Shown piece after piece: positions 24,374 to 64,000 of a stretch of 64,000 bases of DNA (its first letter is position 1; the number at the start of each line of letters is the position of its first letter). The notes below the pieces were generated by a model. The model saw only the letters and a program-made list of their open reading frames with translations, was not told the origin of the DNA and searched no databases. The stretch is from Apostichopus japonicus. Lineage: Eukaryota; Echinodermata; Holothuroidea; Aspidochirotida; Stichopodidae. The DNA is taken from contig NC_092568.1 in NCBI RefSeq assembly GCF_037975245.1, positions 29,231,501-29,295,500 on the forward strand, in the 5' to 3' direction. The position numbers and the translations under genes are program-made.

Positions 24374-25377
24374 ATCAATTATATTGAAATAAGATGAAAA
24401 CCAATTGAAGATCAATATTCGAAGAGCTTTACACCATGAACTAAAAAATGTTGATATCTTTCACCCTCATGGAAAGGCGGCAGCATGCAAGTTCAACTTG
24501 TCCTAATGAACCTCTGCTATCGCATGGTCTACGGAGTCTGCTGTGTGCCTTTCCTCGAGCGACATCACTGTGGATACATATCGTATCCTTGATCTACATT
24601 CTACATGGTAGAGATAACCGTAATGAAAAACTTCCACTAACAGCATCACAGGTTTTAACCTTCCCTCACACACAATGCTGAAATTACTTCAAGTTTTATA
24701 AGTAATTCTGTCAATGCTGAAGCTAAAATGTTGATGGCATTTGCGTTAGTATATCAAATATTTACTGCGTTTACCAACTTTAAAAATTGAAAAGAAAAAG
24801 AGAGAGAAAGTAAAAAGTTTCAGCTAGATCCTAGTAGCACTATATATGCCATCACATATTTATCAAATAACTGTATACGGATATAATTTGTTAAATATAG
24901 GTTGCCTCCCAAACGGAGCAAGATTTTTCTGAGCTGCTTCAGGGAGTCGCCCATTACACATCACATATGTTAAACATGATGGTAGGATTGGTGTCTATTT
25001 TAATGACGGGCAGCATTCCATATTAAGTCAGTAAACGTCACCGTACTATCGATGACCTGTATAAGATTAAGATAAATAAAAAGATCATAAATATCCTAAA
25101 CTATGGTTACTTCCATCCTTATAACAGTGTTGGTACTCGAGTAGGCCTATTCGTTGCAAGTGTTCGACTACTCGCAATATCATGGTAGTAGAATGTACCC
25201 GGGTATTAAAGTGCCTGTACTTTTATTTGTACTCGATTTAAAGTACTTGGTGCTCGGTTTATTACCACGATCACTTTTCGAGTGCTTTTTTATAAATGGC
25301 AGTTTAAATGACAGTTGTGTACATGAACTGAAGTTATAATTATGAGGAAGCTGCATATAGTTCTTTCTAAGTGACCC
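24374..25377. other. PUS10 upstream region
   Basis: Contains the presumed PUS10 promoter and 5' UTR. There is no clear TATA box next to the start. The segment 25130-25290 has repeated ACTCGAGT/ACTCG words and may be part of a repeat. No coding region was seen. Confidence 0.5.
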
Positions 25378-25381
25378 ATAT

Positions 25382-25981
25382 AGTCAGGTGGCTTAGCAAC
25401 TTTAACGTTACCGGCCGGACAAAAGTACCAAATTTGGCATGGAGTTTCTTTCCGACCTATCTATCGATTTTATCCGTGGAACCCACTTTATCGGTTTCGA
25501 TTTTTCAAGATGGCGGCCAAAATCCAAGATGGCCGCCAGAAAAAAGGAAATGTCATATATCTGGCTGTAAAAATCGGAGATGAACAAATGAGGGGTCAAT
25601 TCAGGTGTTTCCGGGGTCACTGAAACAGATTATGATCATGGCATGTTGCTTGAGTAACCCACTTCCAAGATGGCGGCCAAAATCCAAGATGGCCGCCAGA
25701 AAAAAAGGAAATGTCATATATCTGGCTGTAAAAATCGGAGATGAACAAAAGAGGGGTCAATTAAGGTGTTTCCTAGTTCACTGAAACAGATGATGGTCAT
25801 GGTATGTTGCTTGGGCCACCCACTTCCAAGATGGCGGCCAGAATCCAAGATGGCCCCCTGGAAAAAAAAAAGGAAATTTCATATATATTCATTCCCCAGA
25901 CCCCCTGTGCCCTTTTCTGATCGGGACCATCAAACCTTCCGTCCCCAAACGTGTAAATGAAACCGGGCTAGCACCCTGACT
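25382..25981 (+). mobile_element. Left arm: MITE-like unit, AGTCAGG ends, ATAT flanks
   Basis: Starts AGTCAGGTGGCTTAGC and ends GCTAGCACCCTGACT, with ATAT on both sides (25378-25381 and 25982-25985). Inside are three tandem units of about 160 bp, each starting near an AAGATGGCGGCC site (25507, 25667, 25828). No protein is encoded. Confidence 0.75.
25507..25858 (+). promoter_or_regulatory. Six YY1-type motifs, left arm
   Basis: AAGATGGCGGCC at 25507, 25667 and 25828. AAGATGGCCGCC at 25526 and 25686, with a degenerate version at 25847. The first form fits the YY1 consensus AANATGGCGGC. Paired sites are 19 bp apart. They are repeat units, so presence does not prove binding. Confidence 0.55.
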
Positions 25982-26092
25982 ATATGTTATGACTGGTATT
26001 CTAATTGTGTCACTTTGGTTCAGGAAGCCACATAGGACTTACTGGGGAACTTTGAGGTGTGATCGACCGTGGATAGACACTGTCGCAAAGCC

Positions 26093-27660
26093 GTTGGTGA
26101 GCTCTGGACAGCGGTAGCAGCGATGAAGAAGGGAAAGTCCCCGGTCCCGATGGCCTCCCTGCTGAGTTCTATCGGACCTTCTCGAAGGTTCTCGGTGGGG
26201 ACTTTAGAGACGTGTTCGCTACCGCTTTCCATTTGAACTACATGAGCCAAACACAGAGGGCTGGAAATATTGTTCTCCTCCCAAAGTCGGGAGACCCTTT
26301 GGACCCTAATTGGCGTACAATAACGCTGTTAAATCTGGACTACAAAATCCTGGCCAAAGCATTAGGAAATCGCTTAGCGGATGTGATGCCGGATATTGTA
26401 GGTCCTCTCCAGACTTGCGCTGTGCGAGTCCTTCGGATTGAACTCAGTGTTTATTCGTTGGGTCTCGTTACTATATAAGGACGTCACGAGCATGGTCAGT
26501 TAACGGATTTACTTCTGGTCCCTTCCCGGTTCGAAGGGGAGTCCGTCAGGGTTGTCCCCTCTCCCCGTTGTTGTATGTTCTCTTCAGCGAAACGCTCAGT
26601 ACCTCGCAGGACAGATGCTTGGGGTTTCGACCTTTCAATGTACCGGGTGGGGCTAGAGTTAAATGCGTGCAATATGCCGATGACGTCACTTGTATTGTGT
26701 CGGACCTGGTCTCCTTCAAGCCTTTATCGAAGGTTTTGGCCACCTTCCAAGAGGCTACTGGTGCCAGACTTAACAAGTCCAAGACCAAAGGGCTGCATTC
26801 AGGAAGTTGGCGCGGCCAATCCCTCCCGTTCGATGCTACTTGGTCAGATGTCATGATCAGGGTAATCGGCATCTGGCTAGGTTATGGTGCCCCGGAGGCC
26901 ACCACTTGGCCCGAGGAGGCTGATCAGGTGGAGGCAAGGCTCGACACATTCAATCGGAGGTGACTCTCCCTCCCTGGGAAGGTTACAGTTGTCAATTGTT
27001 TTATTGTTCCTCTCCTTTGGTATCCTGGTACGGTGATCGCTGCACCAGATTATGCCTTGGTGCGATTGGAGAGGATCATTTATTATTTCATTTGGGGAAA
27101 GTGCAAACCAAACCTTCTCCAAAGGACCGTTCTGTAAAAGACCCCCTTGAGCGGGTGGGCATGGTTTGGTCCACCTACCATCTTAACTGCGCTTTCTCCT
27201 TTTGAAAGGTTTTTTCGTTGCGTTTGAGAACCCCTCGTTTGCCTTTTTTGTTAGGTTCTGGAGTGGTTTTCTTTTTCGCCACTACTGGCCCGGATCCTTT
27301 TCCAATAACCGGCCAAAGGCGACACGCCCTTCGGGGGTGTATACTCAGATTGGTGACTCACTTTGCAGAATCAAAGAGGAGGGTGGGCCAGATGTTCTGC
27401 TGAACGTGGCCCCCTCGGCTTGCCAAACCGCCATCTCTCCAGATGTGTGGTGTTCTGTGTGTTGTAAGTCACTAGATAGCCGTCTCCGGGACTTGGCGAG
27501 GAGGATTGCACAGTGGGTCCTCATCACTAACCATTTTCACCTAGTCAGGTGGCGATTAGGTTATGGGATTTGTCCCTGTGTGGGCTGTAAAGCCATCAGG
27601 ACTATGCAACACCTTTTGCTGGAGTGTCCCTTTGTCCGGTTGGTGTGGGAATGATGGTTT
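26093..27660 (+). pseudogene. Inactivated L1/Tx1-like LINE reverse transcriptase
   Basis: Reverse transcriptase motifs occur in order but in several frames. First is a K-S-P-G-P-D-G-L-P-A-E-F block (about 26130-26170) with a frameshift in it. Next comes L-P-K-S-G-D-P-L-D-P-N-W-R-T-I-T-L-L-N (26279-26335), then R-G-V-R-Q-G-C-P-L-S-P (about 26535-26570) and Y-A-D-D (about 26672). Last is a C-terminal C-x2-C-type segment with H-L-L-L-E-C-P (27565-27640). The segment between Q-T-C-A-V and F-I-R-W, where the first catalytic aspartate of the palm normally lies, is deleted. The element cannot be active. Confidence 0.85.
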
Positions 27661-28036
27661 CACGCCTTCATTATTGGTGTTATTGGTTGTTATTGTTGTT
27701 GTTTTGGTTATTAGTGTTATTGGTCGACCTCAGATGACTAGTGACCCGACTTAGCGTGTGTTGTTCGCAGAATTGACGTTGTGTTTATGAAGGGTGCACA
27801 ATCGTACAAAATCTCTCAATGAGTCGGTATTCACATCTGGTCTGTTTTCCCTCAAGTTACCCTATTATATAGTTGACTCAATGCAATCAGTCTTACATGA
27901 CACTCGTAACTCCCATATAATAACGGGCTTTGCGACAGTGTCTATCCACGGTCGATCACACCTCAAAGTTCCTCAATAAGTCCTAAGTGGCTTCCTGAGC
28001 CAAAGTGACACAATTAGAATACCAGTCATAACATAT

Positions 28037-28645
28037 AGTCAGGGTGCTAGCCCGGTTTCATTTACACTATTGAGGACGGGAGGTTTGATGGTCCCGATCA
28101 GAAAAGGGCACAGGGGGTCTGGGGATTGAATATATATGAAATTTCCTTTTTTTTTCAGGGGGCCATCTTGGATTCTGGCCGCCATCTTGGAAGTGGGTGG
28201 CCCAAGCAACATACCATGACCATCATCTGTTTCAGTGAACTCGGAAACACCTTAATTGACCCCTCTTTTGTTCAACTCCGATTTTTACAGCCAGATATAT
28301 GACATTTCCTTTTTTTCTGGCGGCCATCTTGGATTTTGGCCGCCATCTTGGAAGTGGGTTACTCAAGCAACATGCCATGATCATCAACTGTTTCAGTGAC
28401 CCCGGAAACACCTGAATTGACCCCTCATTTGTTCATCTCCGATTTTTACAGCCAGATATATGACATTTCCTTTTTTTCTGGCGGCCATCTTGGATTTTGG
28501 CCGCCATCTTGAAAAATCGGAACCGATAAAGTGGGTTCCACGGATAAAATCGATAGATAGGTCGAAAAGAAACTCCATGCCAAATTTGGTACTTTTGTCC
28601 GGCCGGTAACGTTAAGCCTGAAAATTGTTGCTAAGCCACCTGACT
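28037..28645 (-). mobile_element. Right arm: inverted copy of the MITE-like unit
   Basis: Reverse complement of the left arm, with the same three internal ~160-bp units (sites at 28178, 28338 and 28499). The inner flank is ATAT. The outer flank is AATAT. Confidence 0.75.
28161..28510 (-). promoter_or_regulatory. Six YY1-type motifs, right arm
   Basis: Mirror image of the left-arm sites: GGCCGCCATCTT at 28178, 28338 and 28499, plus GGCGGCCATCTT at 28319 and 28480 and a degenerate one at 28161. About 0.9-1.3 kb upstream of the YY1 start codon. Confidence 0.55.
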
Positions 28646-35402
<6,757 letters not shown>

Positions 35403-36640
35403 TAAAGAGAACTATGTACTTTGGAAAGACTTTTCTGAACAGGATGTGCATCATATTGTTATGTGCGTAGAATGGCAATTTCGTAGTGTGTGGAAAACCA
35501 GATGCAGCACCCTTACGCTTCTCTTTTACAGTGGTGTTTGCTTTCACTGCTGCAACTGACAACCTGAGATATTAGACGTACTCTGAATCTGCCAGAAATA
35601 CCATACCGTTTCAGCCGGTCACTGTTTATTGGCTCCATAGATCCACACGGATTCGCTCCTGCAGATGGACTTGGAATGGGAAGTGTCTACAAACTCTAAC
35701 GTGCCACTTAGAGACAGACGACACTCAATGTGATTATTACAACAGCATTAATAAGGTGTTCCTCTTAAAATGGACAGGATCTCTTGTGTGGCCAGTTTTA
35801 ATGGCAGTTGAGAGGATTTAGATCAAAACTGTAGCAAAATCTGGGGTGTCACTGGGCAACCACTGAAACAAGACACTGACAGTGATGTAAATGCTAGCTT
35901 GGAGGAAAGTGCAGACTATGAGAGTTATCAAATATTGTATCAAAAAATATGTATGCTGGTGCCAGGAGTTATTGTATTGCTGATACATCAGTAATGCACT
36001 GAACAAAACAACTACCAGCCTTTGTAAGGTTTAATATTCTCACAGTGAAAACTCCTCAAAGGTAGGCAGGCCACCACTGTATAAGTATGCCTATTAGCCC
36101 CATGTTTAACACATAGTGCTGACAGAAAATACTCAGAATAAACCTTCTTTGAATATTTCTTCAGTGGAAACTGGGACAAATAGCATACAGCTATATGTTG
36201 TATGCACAGTCACTATGTATTTATAAACAGCACCCTCTGCTCTACTAATTTAAGTCTAAGCCATCTCAGTCCACTCAACCAGCTATTGCTGAAGTGTCTA
36301 CATCCTCCTATAAATTATGTTAGTCCTCATAGAGGTGTCTCCAACCTCTTATGTACCTCATAGAGACTAACTTTACCTTGTGACAATACTATTACTGATG
36401 TACCAACTGTCTGTCTAGTGTCTAAAATATAAGACAAAGGTTAGGTTGTTGAATACAAACAGCTGTTTTTCCCTTGTTCGTGTCTGTTCACGGTTTGGTA
36501 ATATTGTGACATAGAAACATGATTGATGATATACAGTAGTTAGTATACATGTAATGAATACAGTTGAAATTGCAACTAATTTGAGATGTCTGACTCATCG
36601 GTTTATGTCTAATAAAGGACTGTATCCTCTATCATGCAGC
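35403..36640 (+). other. Probable YY1 3' UTR
   Basis: Follows the TGA directly. AATAAA occurs at 36611-36616, with T/G-rich sequence after it, and is the best candidate poly(A) signal. An earlier AATAAA occurs near 36138. Length about 1.2 kb by this reading. Confidence 0.5.
36611..36616 (+). terminator. Candidate YY1 poly(A) signal
   Basis: AATAAA about 1.2 kb past the stop, followed by T/G-rich sequence. Not confirmed. Confidence 0.4.
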
Positions 36641-39271
36641 TGTTGAACTTTGTACCCTACTGCCAACCACTTCAGTAGCAAACCATCTTTCTGCTGCTGT
36701 CGTTAAAATAATAACATAATTGAACGATTTGAAGTAAAAGTTAAGAGTTACTTTGAGATAGGGCTGAAGCTAACTTGAGAGCGATGTTTCTTTTAGTCTT
36801 ACAGTGTTGAAGGAGAAAAAATGCTGATCATTTGAAACTTTCAATACTTGTGTCTTGGGAATTGGAAAATGTTGCAGTAATGTAGAGTGTCTGGTGTTAA
36901 AATGCTATCAGGACAATTTTGTAAGAAGATTGATGAATCACAGAAGGTTTCTTTACAGCATGGAATAGACCGAATTACACCTTTGATAATGAGGGGAGGA
37001 GGGGAGGGGGAGAGAGGGGTTGGTGGATTGGGAAGAAGGAAAACACTACAACCTTGTGTTCAACTTAATGTGCAGGCTTGAATTTATCAATCTTTATGTG
37101 ATAGAAAGTGTATTTTGTTATATTGGGCCATTTGCAATGTTAGTGTTTTTTTTAATTGAAGACCTTGAAGAAGTTAGACAAAATTTTTAATTTAATACTT
37201 TCAAAAAGGTCAGTACAGTATCCCACTTAATTCTCATGAAATACCTAATATTACTCTCCCTCAAAGTTAACATTAATCTACTTGCAGCTTATGTGATTCT
37301 GCCTATTAAACATTTCAAGAAGGAAAATGAGAAGATTAATTTATAGACATTCCTTTTGTCAGTTTGGTTACTATTTATTTGTATTGTATTTATAGCTCAT
37401 TGTCTATGTTGATGTCACAGTGGTAAAGCCTGCATTCACTGGTCTTTTAACAACAGAATTTTAACAACAGTATGCTTATTTGGCTACACTATTGATTACT
37501 TGCCATTGGCAGGCAAGTAACCTATGCAGTCAAGTTGGCATGTGTTGGATGTGCTCGTACGTGTGTGTGTATGTGATGCCCTAGCTTGAAAACATGATAT
37601 CTCAAGATCGGTAGCATCTGCACTTCTCATATTTGGCATGTGGCTTCCCCATAACTAGTGCATGAACGCTATTGGTTTGGGTGGAGGTCAAATGTCATTT
37701 TGGGTCAGCAGAGGGCATAATGTGAAAATATCAATAACGCTGTATCTCCAGAAACTAGCCATGAAAGGAGTTCAACTGATCAGTGTTGACAACTGGTAGT
37801 GGGAAAAAATGCATAGAAGGCCGTCATTCAAAGTTTTCTAAATATGACTCAAACTTTCTTCTGACTGAGGGACACCCTCAGGTATATGATAAGATAATGA
37901 TCAGTCTTGGTTTCAGCGCTTCAGTATATGAAAGGACTCAACAGTGTATCACAAATAACATGCATATGAAATTTAGACTTAATGGTACTTGTAAACATCT
38001 ACTTTCAGTAGTATTAAAATACAGATAGTAAGCTGAAGCCAGTTTATCAAATTCACCACATGACCTTAACAACTGGTCAACGATTATCTAATCAATTATA
38101 GACATAGTGACCAAAATTGTCACAATAGTTTCTTACTTGCGGAAATGGGATGTCCATTCTGGTTGCAGACTTCATGTGTTAGCCAATTCTGACAAGAACT
38201 GCTATGATTTCTAGGGAGTAAACTGGTTCCTTTAGAGCAATTGGGTCACTGATAATGATCTTGTTGACAGTTTTGTGTACCAGAATAAGTCAACTATTTG
38301 AAAGGTTGTTCTGCATATACTGTCAATGCAAGTAACCACTGGTTCCACACTGGTTCTTTTAATCCCCTTGCATGTGATTTTAAAGTAAATTACAAGTGGA
38401 AAGAAAGAAAATATTACAAACTGTGCCTTACACTTAACTTGGACATTGTTCATAAGTAACGTTTTGTTCTGTGCTGTTGTAGCAACTTTAAAGATTATAC
38501 GTTAACCCTCCTTCCCCACCTACCCCACCATCCCACACCCACCACCTTCCCACACAACTCACTGTCCCATCACAGTATGCTTAGTCGTTTTTCTGACGAT
38601 GGGTCCTATTTTGTTAGCAGATATCTGGATGGATGGGTCCACTGTAGACCTTGTATAGTTACATTTGTGGAGAAGTATGGATTCCTTGAAGTTTAGGTTT
38701 TAAAGGGTTTATTTTGTAAAGTGTGTGGGCCATGCAAGGCATGTTCAAATCAATTTGCACAATTTACATTAATTTGTATTCAGTCACAGTTTTTAATAAC
38801 TCTTTAGGTAGACTTCAAGTGTTGGCATGTATTGGTCTTCACCAGCAGGTCAACACATGGAATTTCATATGATATGCAAGGCTCGCTCCACAGTAGGAAA
38901 ATGTACCAACCCATGGAGGGTCATGTGACCTGCTCCCAGGTGCTACTAATACATTATTTAACCCTTTGTCAGTTCGAAGCGATAAGAGTTTGTAGACAAA
39001 AGAAATTGAAAGATGCAGTAAACATTGGAACAATGTAAGCCTAGGTTAGATTCCCTTGTTCACGTAGCATCATCTAGAATGTGGTAGCTACGAGATACTT
39101 GTAGAATATACATTTAAGGAGTACTATAAGAGTACTCAAGTAAGAGTACTCAAGAGTTCTACAAGGTAGCACGTCTGCATTATTGGTACTTTTATGCACG
39201 TCTCCTTATTGACAAAGTCTGTCCAAATTCATATATATGCCAATGGGTCAACATTGTTGACTATATGGTAG

Positions 39272-39284
39272 AGGTCAAAGGTCA
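39272..39284 (+). promoter_or_regulatory. Perfect DR1 nuclear-receptor-type motif
   Basis: AGGTCAAAGGTCA, two direct half-sites with one base between. Same core as the repeat block at 3.9-4.5 kb, opposite strand. It may be part of a related repeat. Confidence 0.5.
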
Positions 39285-40053
39285 TTTAATACTTAACCTG
39301 TGTTGCATGTGCATGGCAGCAAAGTTATGTTGGTATTCTGTAAGTTATCAAACCATTTTATCTGCACTTCTGACAAGTAGTGTACCAAAATGATTAGTAT
39401 TGTCAGTAAATTGGTTCCATTTGCATGTACTGTGTGAAAGATGAGTATACATATTTAAGTGAAAACCTAAAGAGGAAGTCTTTTTCCATTTTCCCTTAGA
39501 ATACCACACATACTCTGAACAGATAGTAAAGATTCTGAAATATTCTGCAAACTGTGCAAAGTACATCGTCAGCTAAACCTCAATTGTACTCTTGGTTTTT
39601 AGTGAAAATGGTTTGGTGATATAGAAAATGGAGAAATGTTAAACAGTGTATCTAGTTTACATATCTCTTTAGCCAAGTTTTGTGATTGAAAAATGGAACT
39701 TGAAACATTTTATTATCTGTTTAGCCAATGGGCAAAATTGAAACATCTCATTTGCATTTGGTTTTAGCAATGATTCATTGTCTAATGCAGAAAGCATGTA
39801 AATGTCTCATGCTTATAATTAAAATCAATAAACAAATAAAGGCACAGTCAGATCAAAGTGTAATGGAACAACATATATTTGCTACATGTTGCTGTATTGA
39901 AAGAGTGTTTCCATTAACGTGAAGGCCCTTAACGACACTGTCAACATATATGGGAGAGATTTCTAGTTATCAAGTTTGATTTTTCAGATTGTTAGTCAGT
40001 GATTACAAAATGTAGAAAGTAGGTGGTTTTGTTTTTTTGCAAGACATCTCTCT

Positions 40054-40084
40054 CATCATCATCATCATCATCATAATCATCATC
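40054..40084. repeat. ATC microsatellite
   Basis: About ten ATC units with one interruption. Confidence 0.9.
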
Positions 40085-42129
40085 GTTAACATCATACCAT
40101 CATAATATACAGTTGAATTTACAGTGTAGTGTTAGTTAAGTTTGTTGCAACTTACAAAATTATAGACAACAGTGGTGCTTCGTGTCTTCAGAAGCTGATT
40201 AAATTAATTCATATCAGTGATGTCAGATATAAAGTAGACCTACTACACTTACATATATCAAATAATACAATTGACCTTTGCCTACTTTGCATATAAGCAT
40301 TGGGGCTGCAGCTGATATTTTCATTCATGTGTTGAGAATGATTATCGATTTATTTGACCTTTTTGAGGCAAGAAGACATATTTCAACGAGTATAATAGCA
40401 CAGACCGTTCAGATGAGTAATTTGAGTGAAATTGACAACGAGAATCAAAATGTCGTTGACGCCGTCGTGAGGGTATGTGCTTGTTGTAAGGTGTAGAATC
40501 TCTAGACCAATTCATCTTTGTAAAGTCCAAATTCATCGGTCACATTAGTTGTGCATCACAATATTACCCATTTGTTCGGTGGGTCCGCTATGAAGGAAGG
40601 GTGCCTATACTCTGTTCATACTTTAACAATGCAAAGACATTCATTGAAGTTACTTTTATTATCAATAAAAGAAACAAAACTATTCATTAATGCGTTAGTT
40701 GTTATCATTGTTTGTATCTTTTAAAGCATGGTAGGTCTACAGACTTGTAATGTAGTCTTTCGAAAACAGGACTTCCACTCTCCATATTGCAACACCACTT
40801 GAACATCTCATGACTTCTTGCAACATTTCCCTTTTTTTCCCTCTCTCAACACTTTTTATTATATCTGTTTCTACTTTGACTGCATTAATTTCATAAATAC
40901 TGGTATTGAAGTCGGTCGTATCTCAAATAGATCCTGTTTAAGGTATTCGTGTAATTCTCCATACAGTATTTCCTTCTCATCCATAAGCTCTAATCAGCAG
41001 ATTATTAGCCTGAAGAGAAATGACAATGATGACTTTTAGCTTGTGTTATAAGTATATTCAAAGTACTGAGTACCTGCGTATCAATGCTGATATTGACTGT
41101 GTTGTTGATGTTTGTTTTGCAAAGAAATATGCCCTGTGACATTTCTTGTGGCATTCACACATCAGAAACAATTCTTTCCAAGAATCATCCTTGGAGATGA
41201 CAAAAAATTACATTGCCAAATGACCAGTCACTAAAATTATTAATTCAACACTTTGCAATGTCTGACACTGAGTTTGCTGATATAATGTTACTTACCTGAA
41301 TTTTAAGCTTAAGAAAATATTGGTTGGAAACCATTACCATATTTTAAAGCTTGGAGATAATACATGACCATAAAAAATTTCACGAGCAAAAATTTGGTAA
41401 AAGCGGTCAGCAGTACTTGATCACTTTACTATGAAATTATTAGGGCAATTCTGTCAGGTAAAATATGATTGATCATAGGAACTTTTTTACTGAAGTAAAA
41501 AGAATATGTGTCCAAGCAGGTGGAAAAATTCCAAATCATAACTGTACTAGTTACCAATGAGTGTAGAAGACAGTAGGACTGAGTGAGACAGGACTACCAA
41601 CATATAATTATATTTCTTAAGAAAGTAACTTGGAAACAGGATCTTGTGACATTTACATAAACACTCAAATTTGTTGTTATAAACATACCTTATACATGAT
41701 TGACTAACTTATGGCACTGATACATTTTAATTACACCGCTCGAATATACATTGAATTTGGAAGCAGGGAAATTGAATTTCCCTGTTCACAAAAACGTACT
41801 GCACTGTAACAGTTGGAATTTCCCTTGTTACTCTTTTGCGCTGTGCGCCATCACATAACTTTTTACACCCCTTATGAATATTCAATATTGTCGTCTGTCG
41901 CCTCAGTCCAAAATCAAAACAACACGAATTTACGTCAGCATGCATGATATTTACCTGGCCAGGTCAGTTTTGTGCAGTATAATCTTGGTCTACCCATAGT
42001 GATTTGAGATTTGATGTTGAAGCAGTCTTTGACTTCACTCGTACTCCTCGTTACATACTTAGATCGTTCTGTTGAAGCTGTCAGAAGACTTTAGGGTAAG
42101 ATTTGTGGTTGACGAATTTGAACTTCTGA

Positions 42130-62750
<20,621 letters not shown>

Positions 62751-63660
62751 TAAATCTAGCTGCAACTCCTGCTCCGAGTGGTAAAATCCGATGTTTGTTT
62801 CAGTTAATTTCTCGCAATGATGAAAATGGAATATTTGTCACTAAGAAGACGACACCAGCTTGCCAATATTTCAAGGTTTCATTGTGGAAACTTGTAGGAA
62901 ACCGTTTGTGATTAATCTTGAGTTTATAATATTTATATTTTATTTTCTGGCCAGTTATCCACCAAACAAAGATGGGAATTATTGTGAGTGTACTAACAGT
63001 AAGGGTGAACATTATTTATTCATATCTATCATAATATATATTTAAAACATGACAAAATATTTCAGTATGCTTAATGATGATCAGCGTGGTGAATAGTCGA
63101 GTCATTTTTTAATTCTCTTTTTTTTACTAAAAAGCTGACCACAAAGCACAAAATAAAAGCTAAAAACATACTGCTGAACCAATAGCGCAAAAATAGACAC
63201 TAAAAAGCCACCAAAACAGTTTATTTTTTGTAAAAAATACAGGCACACTATACAGAATAGGTCAAAGTTCATCCCATGCACTTTTATATTTTGCTCTGCT
63301 TCTAAAGTCATCAGTGTATCACACAAATATTACAACTACTTTCTACTTTGTTTATAATTTTGTTTGATGTCAAACTATGAAGCATACAGCTAATTTGAGG
63401 TCCTTTTAGGAACAAAGTCTGACCTCCACCTTTCTAGCACCTGCAATGAATGTTACATTGGGTCCACCATTATATCTCTTTGAGAGTACTGTACAGTTCT
63501 TCCAAGCCTTGACAAAAGTCTTACAAGGATCCTTGCTTGTCTTCTGTTGTACCTTTCATAATACAAAAAATACTTCAAAATACCCCCCCCCCCCACAAAA
63601 ATAAAATTGTGAATTTAGTTTAACCAATTGACTATTGTCTTGTGTTTTTTGTTTATAATG
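62751..63660 (+). other. ZFYVE21 downstream region / probable 3' UTR
   Basis: AT-rich. AATAAA occurs at 63152-63157 and 63600-63605; either could be the poly(A) signal. No coding sequence recognised. Confidence 0.45.
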
Positions 63661-63674
63661 CTGTCTTTCACTAT

Positions 63675-63935
63675 AGACTACCCATTCCTCTGTTATCCAT
63701 ACCAGCCCTACCCATTCTTCTGTTTCCGTACCTGCCCTACCCATCCCTCTGTTTTCCGTACCTGCCCCTACCCATTCCTCATTTATCAATTAATGCCCTA
63801 CCCAGTCCTCTGCTATCAGTAAATGCCCTACCAATTCCTCTGTTATCAGTAAATGTCCTACCCATTCCTCTGTTTTCCATATGTGCCCTATCCATTTCTC
63901 TGTTATCCATACCAGTCCTACCCATTCCTCATTCA
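63675..63935. repeat. ~30-bp minisatellite CCTACCCATTCCTCTGTTAT
   Basis: About nine to ten units, each with CCTACCCATTCCTCTGTT followed by ATCCATA, ATCAGTA or TCCGTA. On the minus strand it creates a frame of repeated E-E-W-V-G. This is an artefact of the repeat, not a gene. Confidence 0.88.
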
Positions 63936-64000
63936 GATGACCACCATCAGTTCTTGTCTTTTTCTCAAAACACATTGGTGATTGGTTTTAACATCTTTTT

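Noticed and set aside
26212-27654. Several open frames that might be a host gene
   Set aside because: They are pieces of one frameshifted, internally deleted LINE reverse transcriptase.
63556-63975. E-E-W-V-G repeat protein
   Set aside because: Translation of a ~30-bp minisatellite, with no start context or homology recognised.

Overview
The window is eukaryotic and looks like a marine invertebrate deuterostome, probably an echinoderm; this is inferred, not proven. It is AT-rich, with spliced genes, GT-AG introns of up to 7 kb, many transposon-derived repeats and many minisatellites. Three conserved animal genes could be assembled exon by exon. In each, every intron phase fits and the predicted protein length is close to the human one.

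Layout. (1) 24373 down to 2308, minus strand: PUS10, the tRNA pseudouridine synthase (18 coding exons, 541 residues). Its introns hold a 1.6-kb hAT-like non-autonomous transposon with a perfect 8-bp target duplication, a repeat block rich in nuclear-receptor DR1 motifs, a possible Penelope/hammerhead remnant, a periodic degenerate repeat, a tRNA-derived SINE and a 3' LINE fragment. (2) 24374-29446: the head-to-head intergenic region between PUS10 and YY1. Most of it is a 3.3-kb palindromic composite: two ~0.7-kb inverted arms enclosing a dead LINE reverse transcriptase. (3) 29447-35402, plus strand: YY1, the four-zinc-finger transcription factor (5 coding exons, 415 residues), followed by a probable 3' UTR to about 36.6 kb. 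(4) 36.6-42.1 kb: intergenic, no convincing gene. (5) 42136-62750, plus strand: ZFYVE21, a FYVE-domain focal-adhesion/endosome protein (7 coding exons, 235 residues). Its introns hold a TTAA-flanked MITE-like element, 12-bp, 30-bp and 72-bp minisatellites, two SINEs and a GGGCC-rich degenerate repeat. (6) 62751-64000: its downstream region, ending in a ~30-bp minisatellite.

The most interesting observations concern YY1. The transposon arms upstream of the gene carry twelve AAGATGGC-type sites, six with the full 12-base AAGATGGCGGCC. The first YY1 intron has an independent cluster of ATGGC sites. Together they suggest an autoregulatory arrangement that may have been reinforced by a transposon. 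No CRISPR, prokaryotic gene or free-standing tRNA/rRNA gene was seen. The genes do not form an operon. YY1 and ZFYVE21 both lie on human 14q32, so their nearness here may be old linkage.
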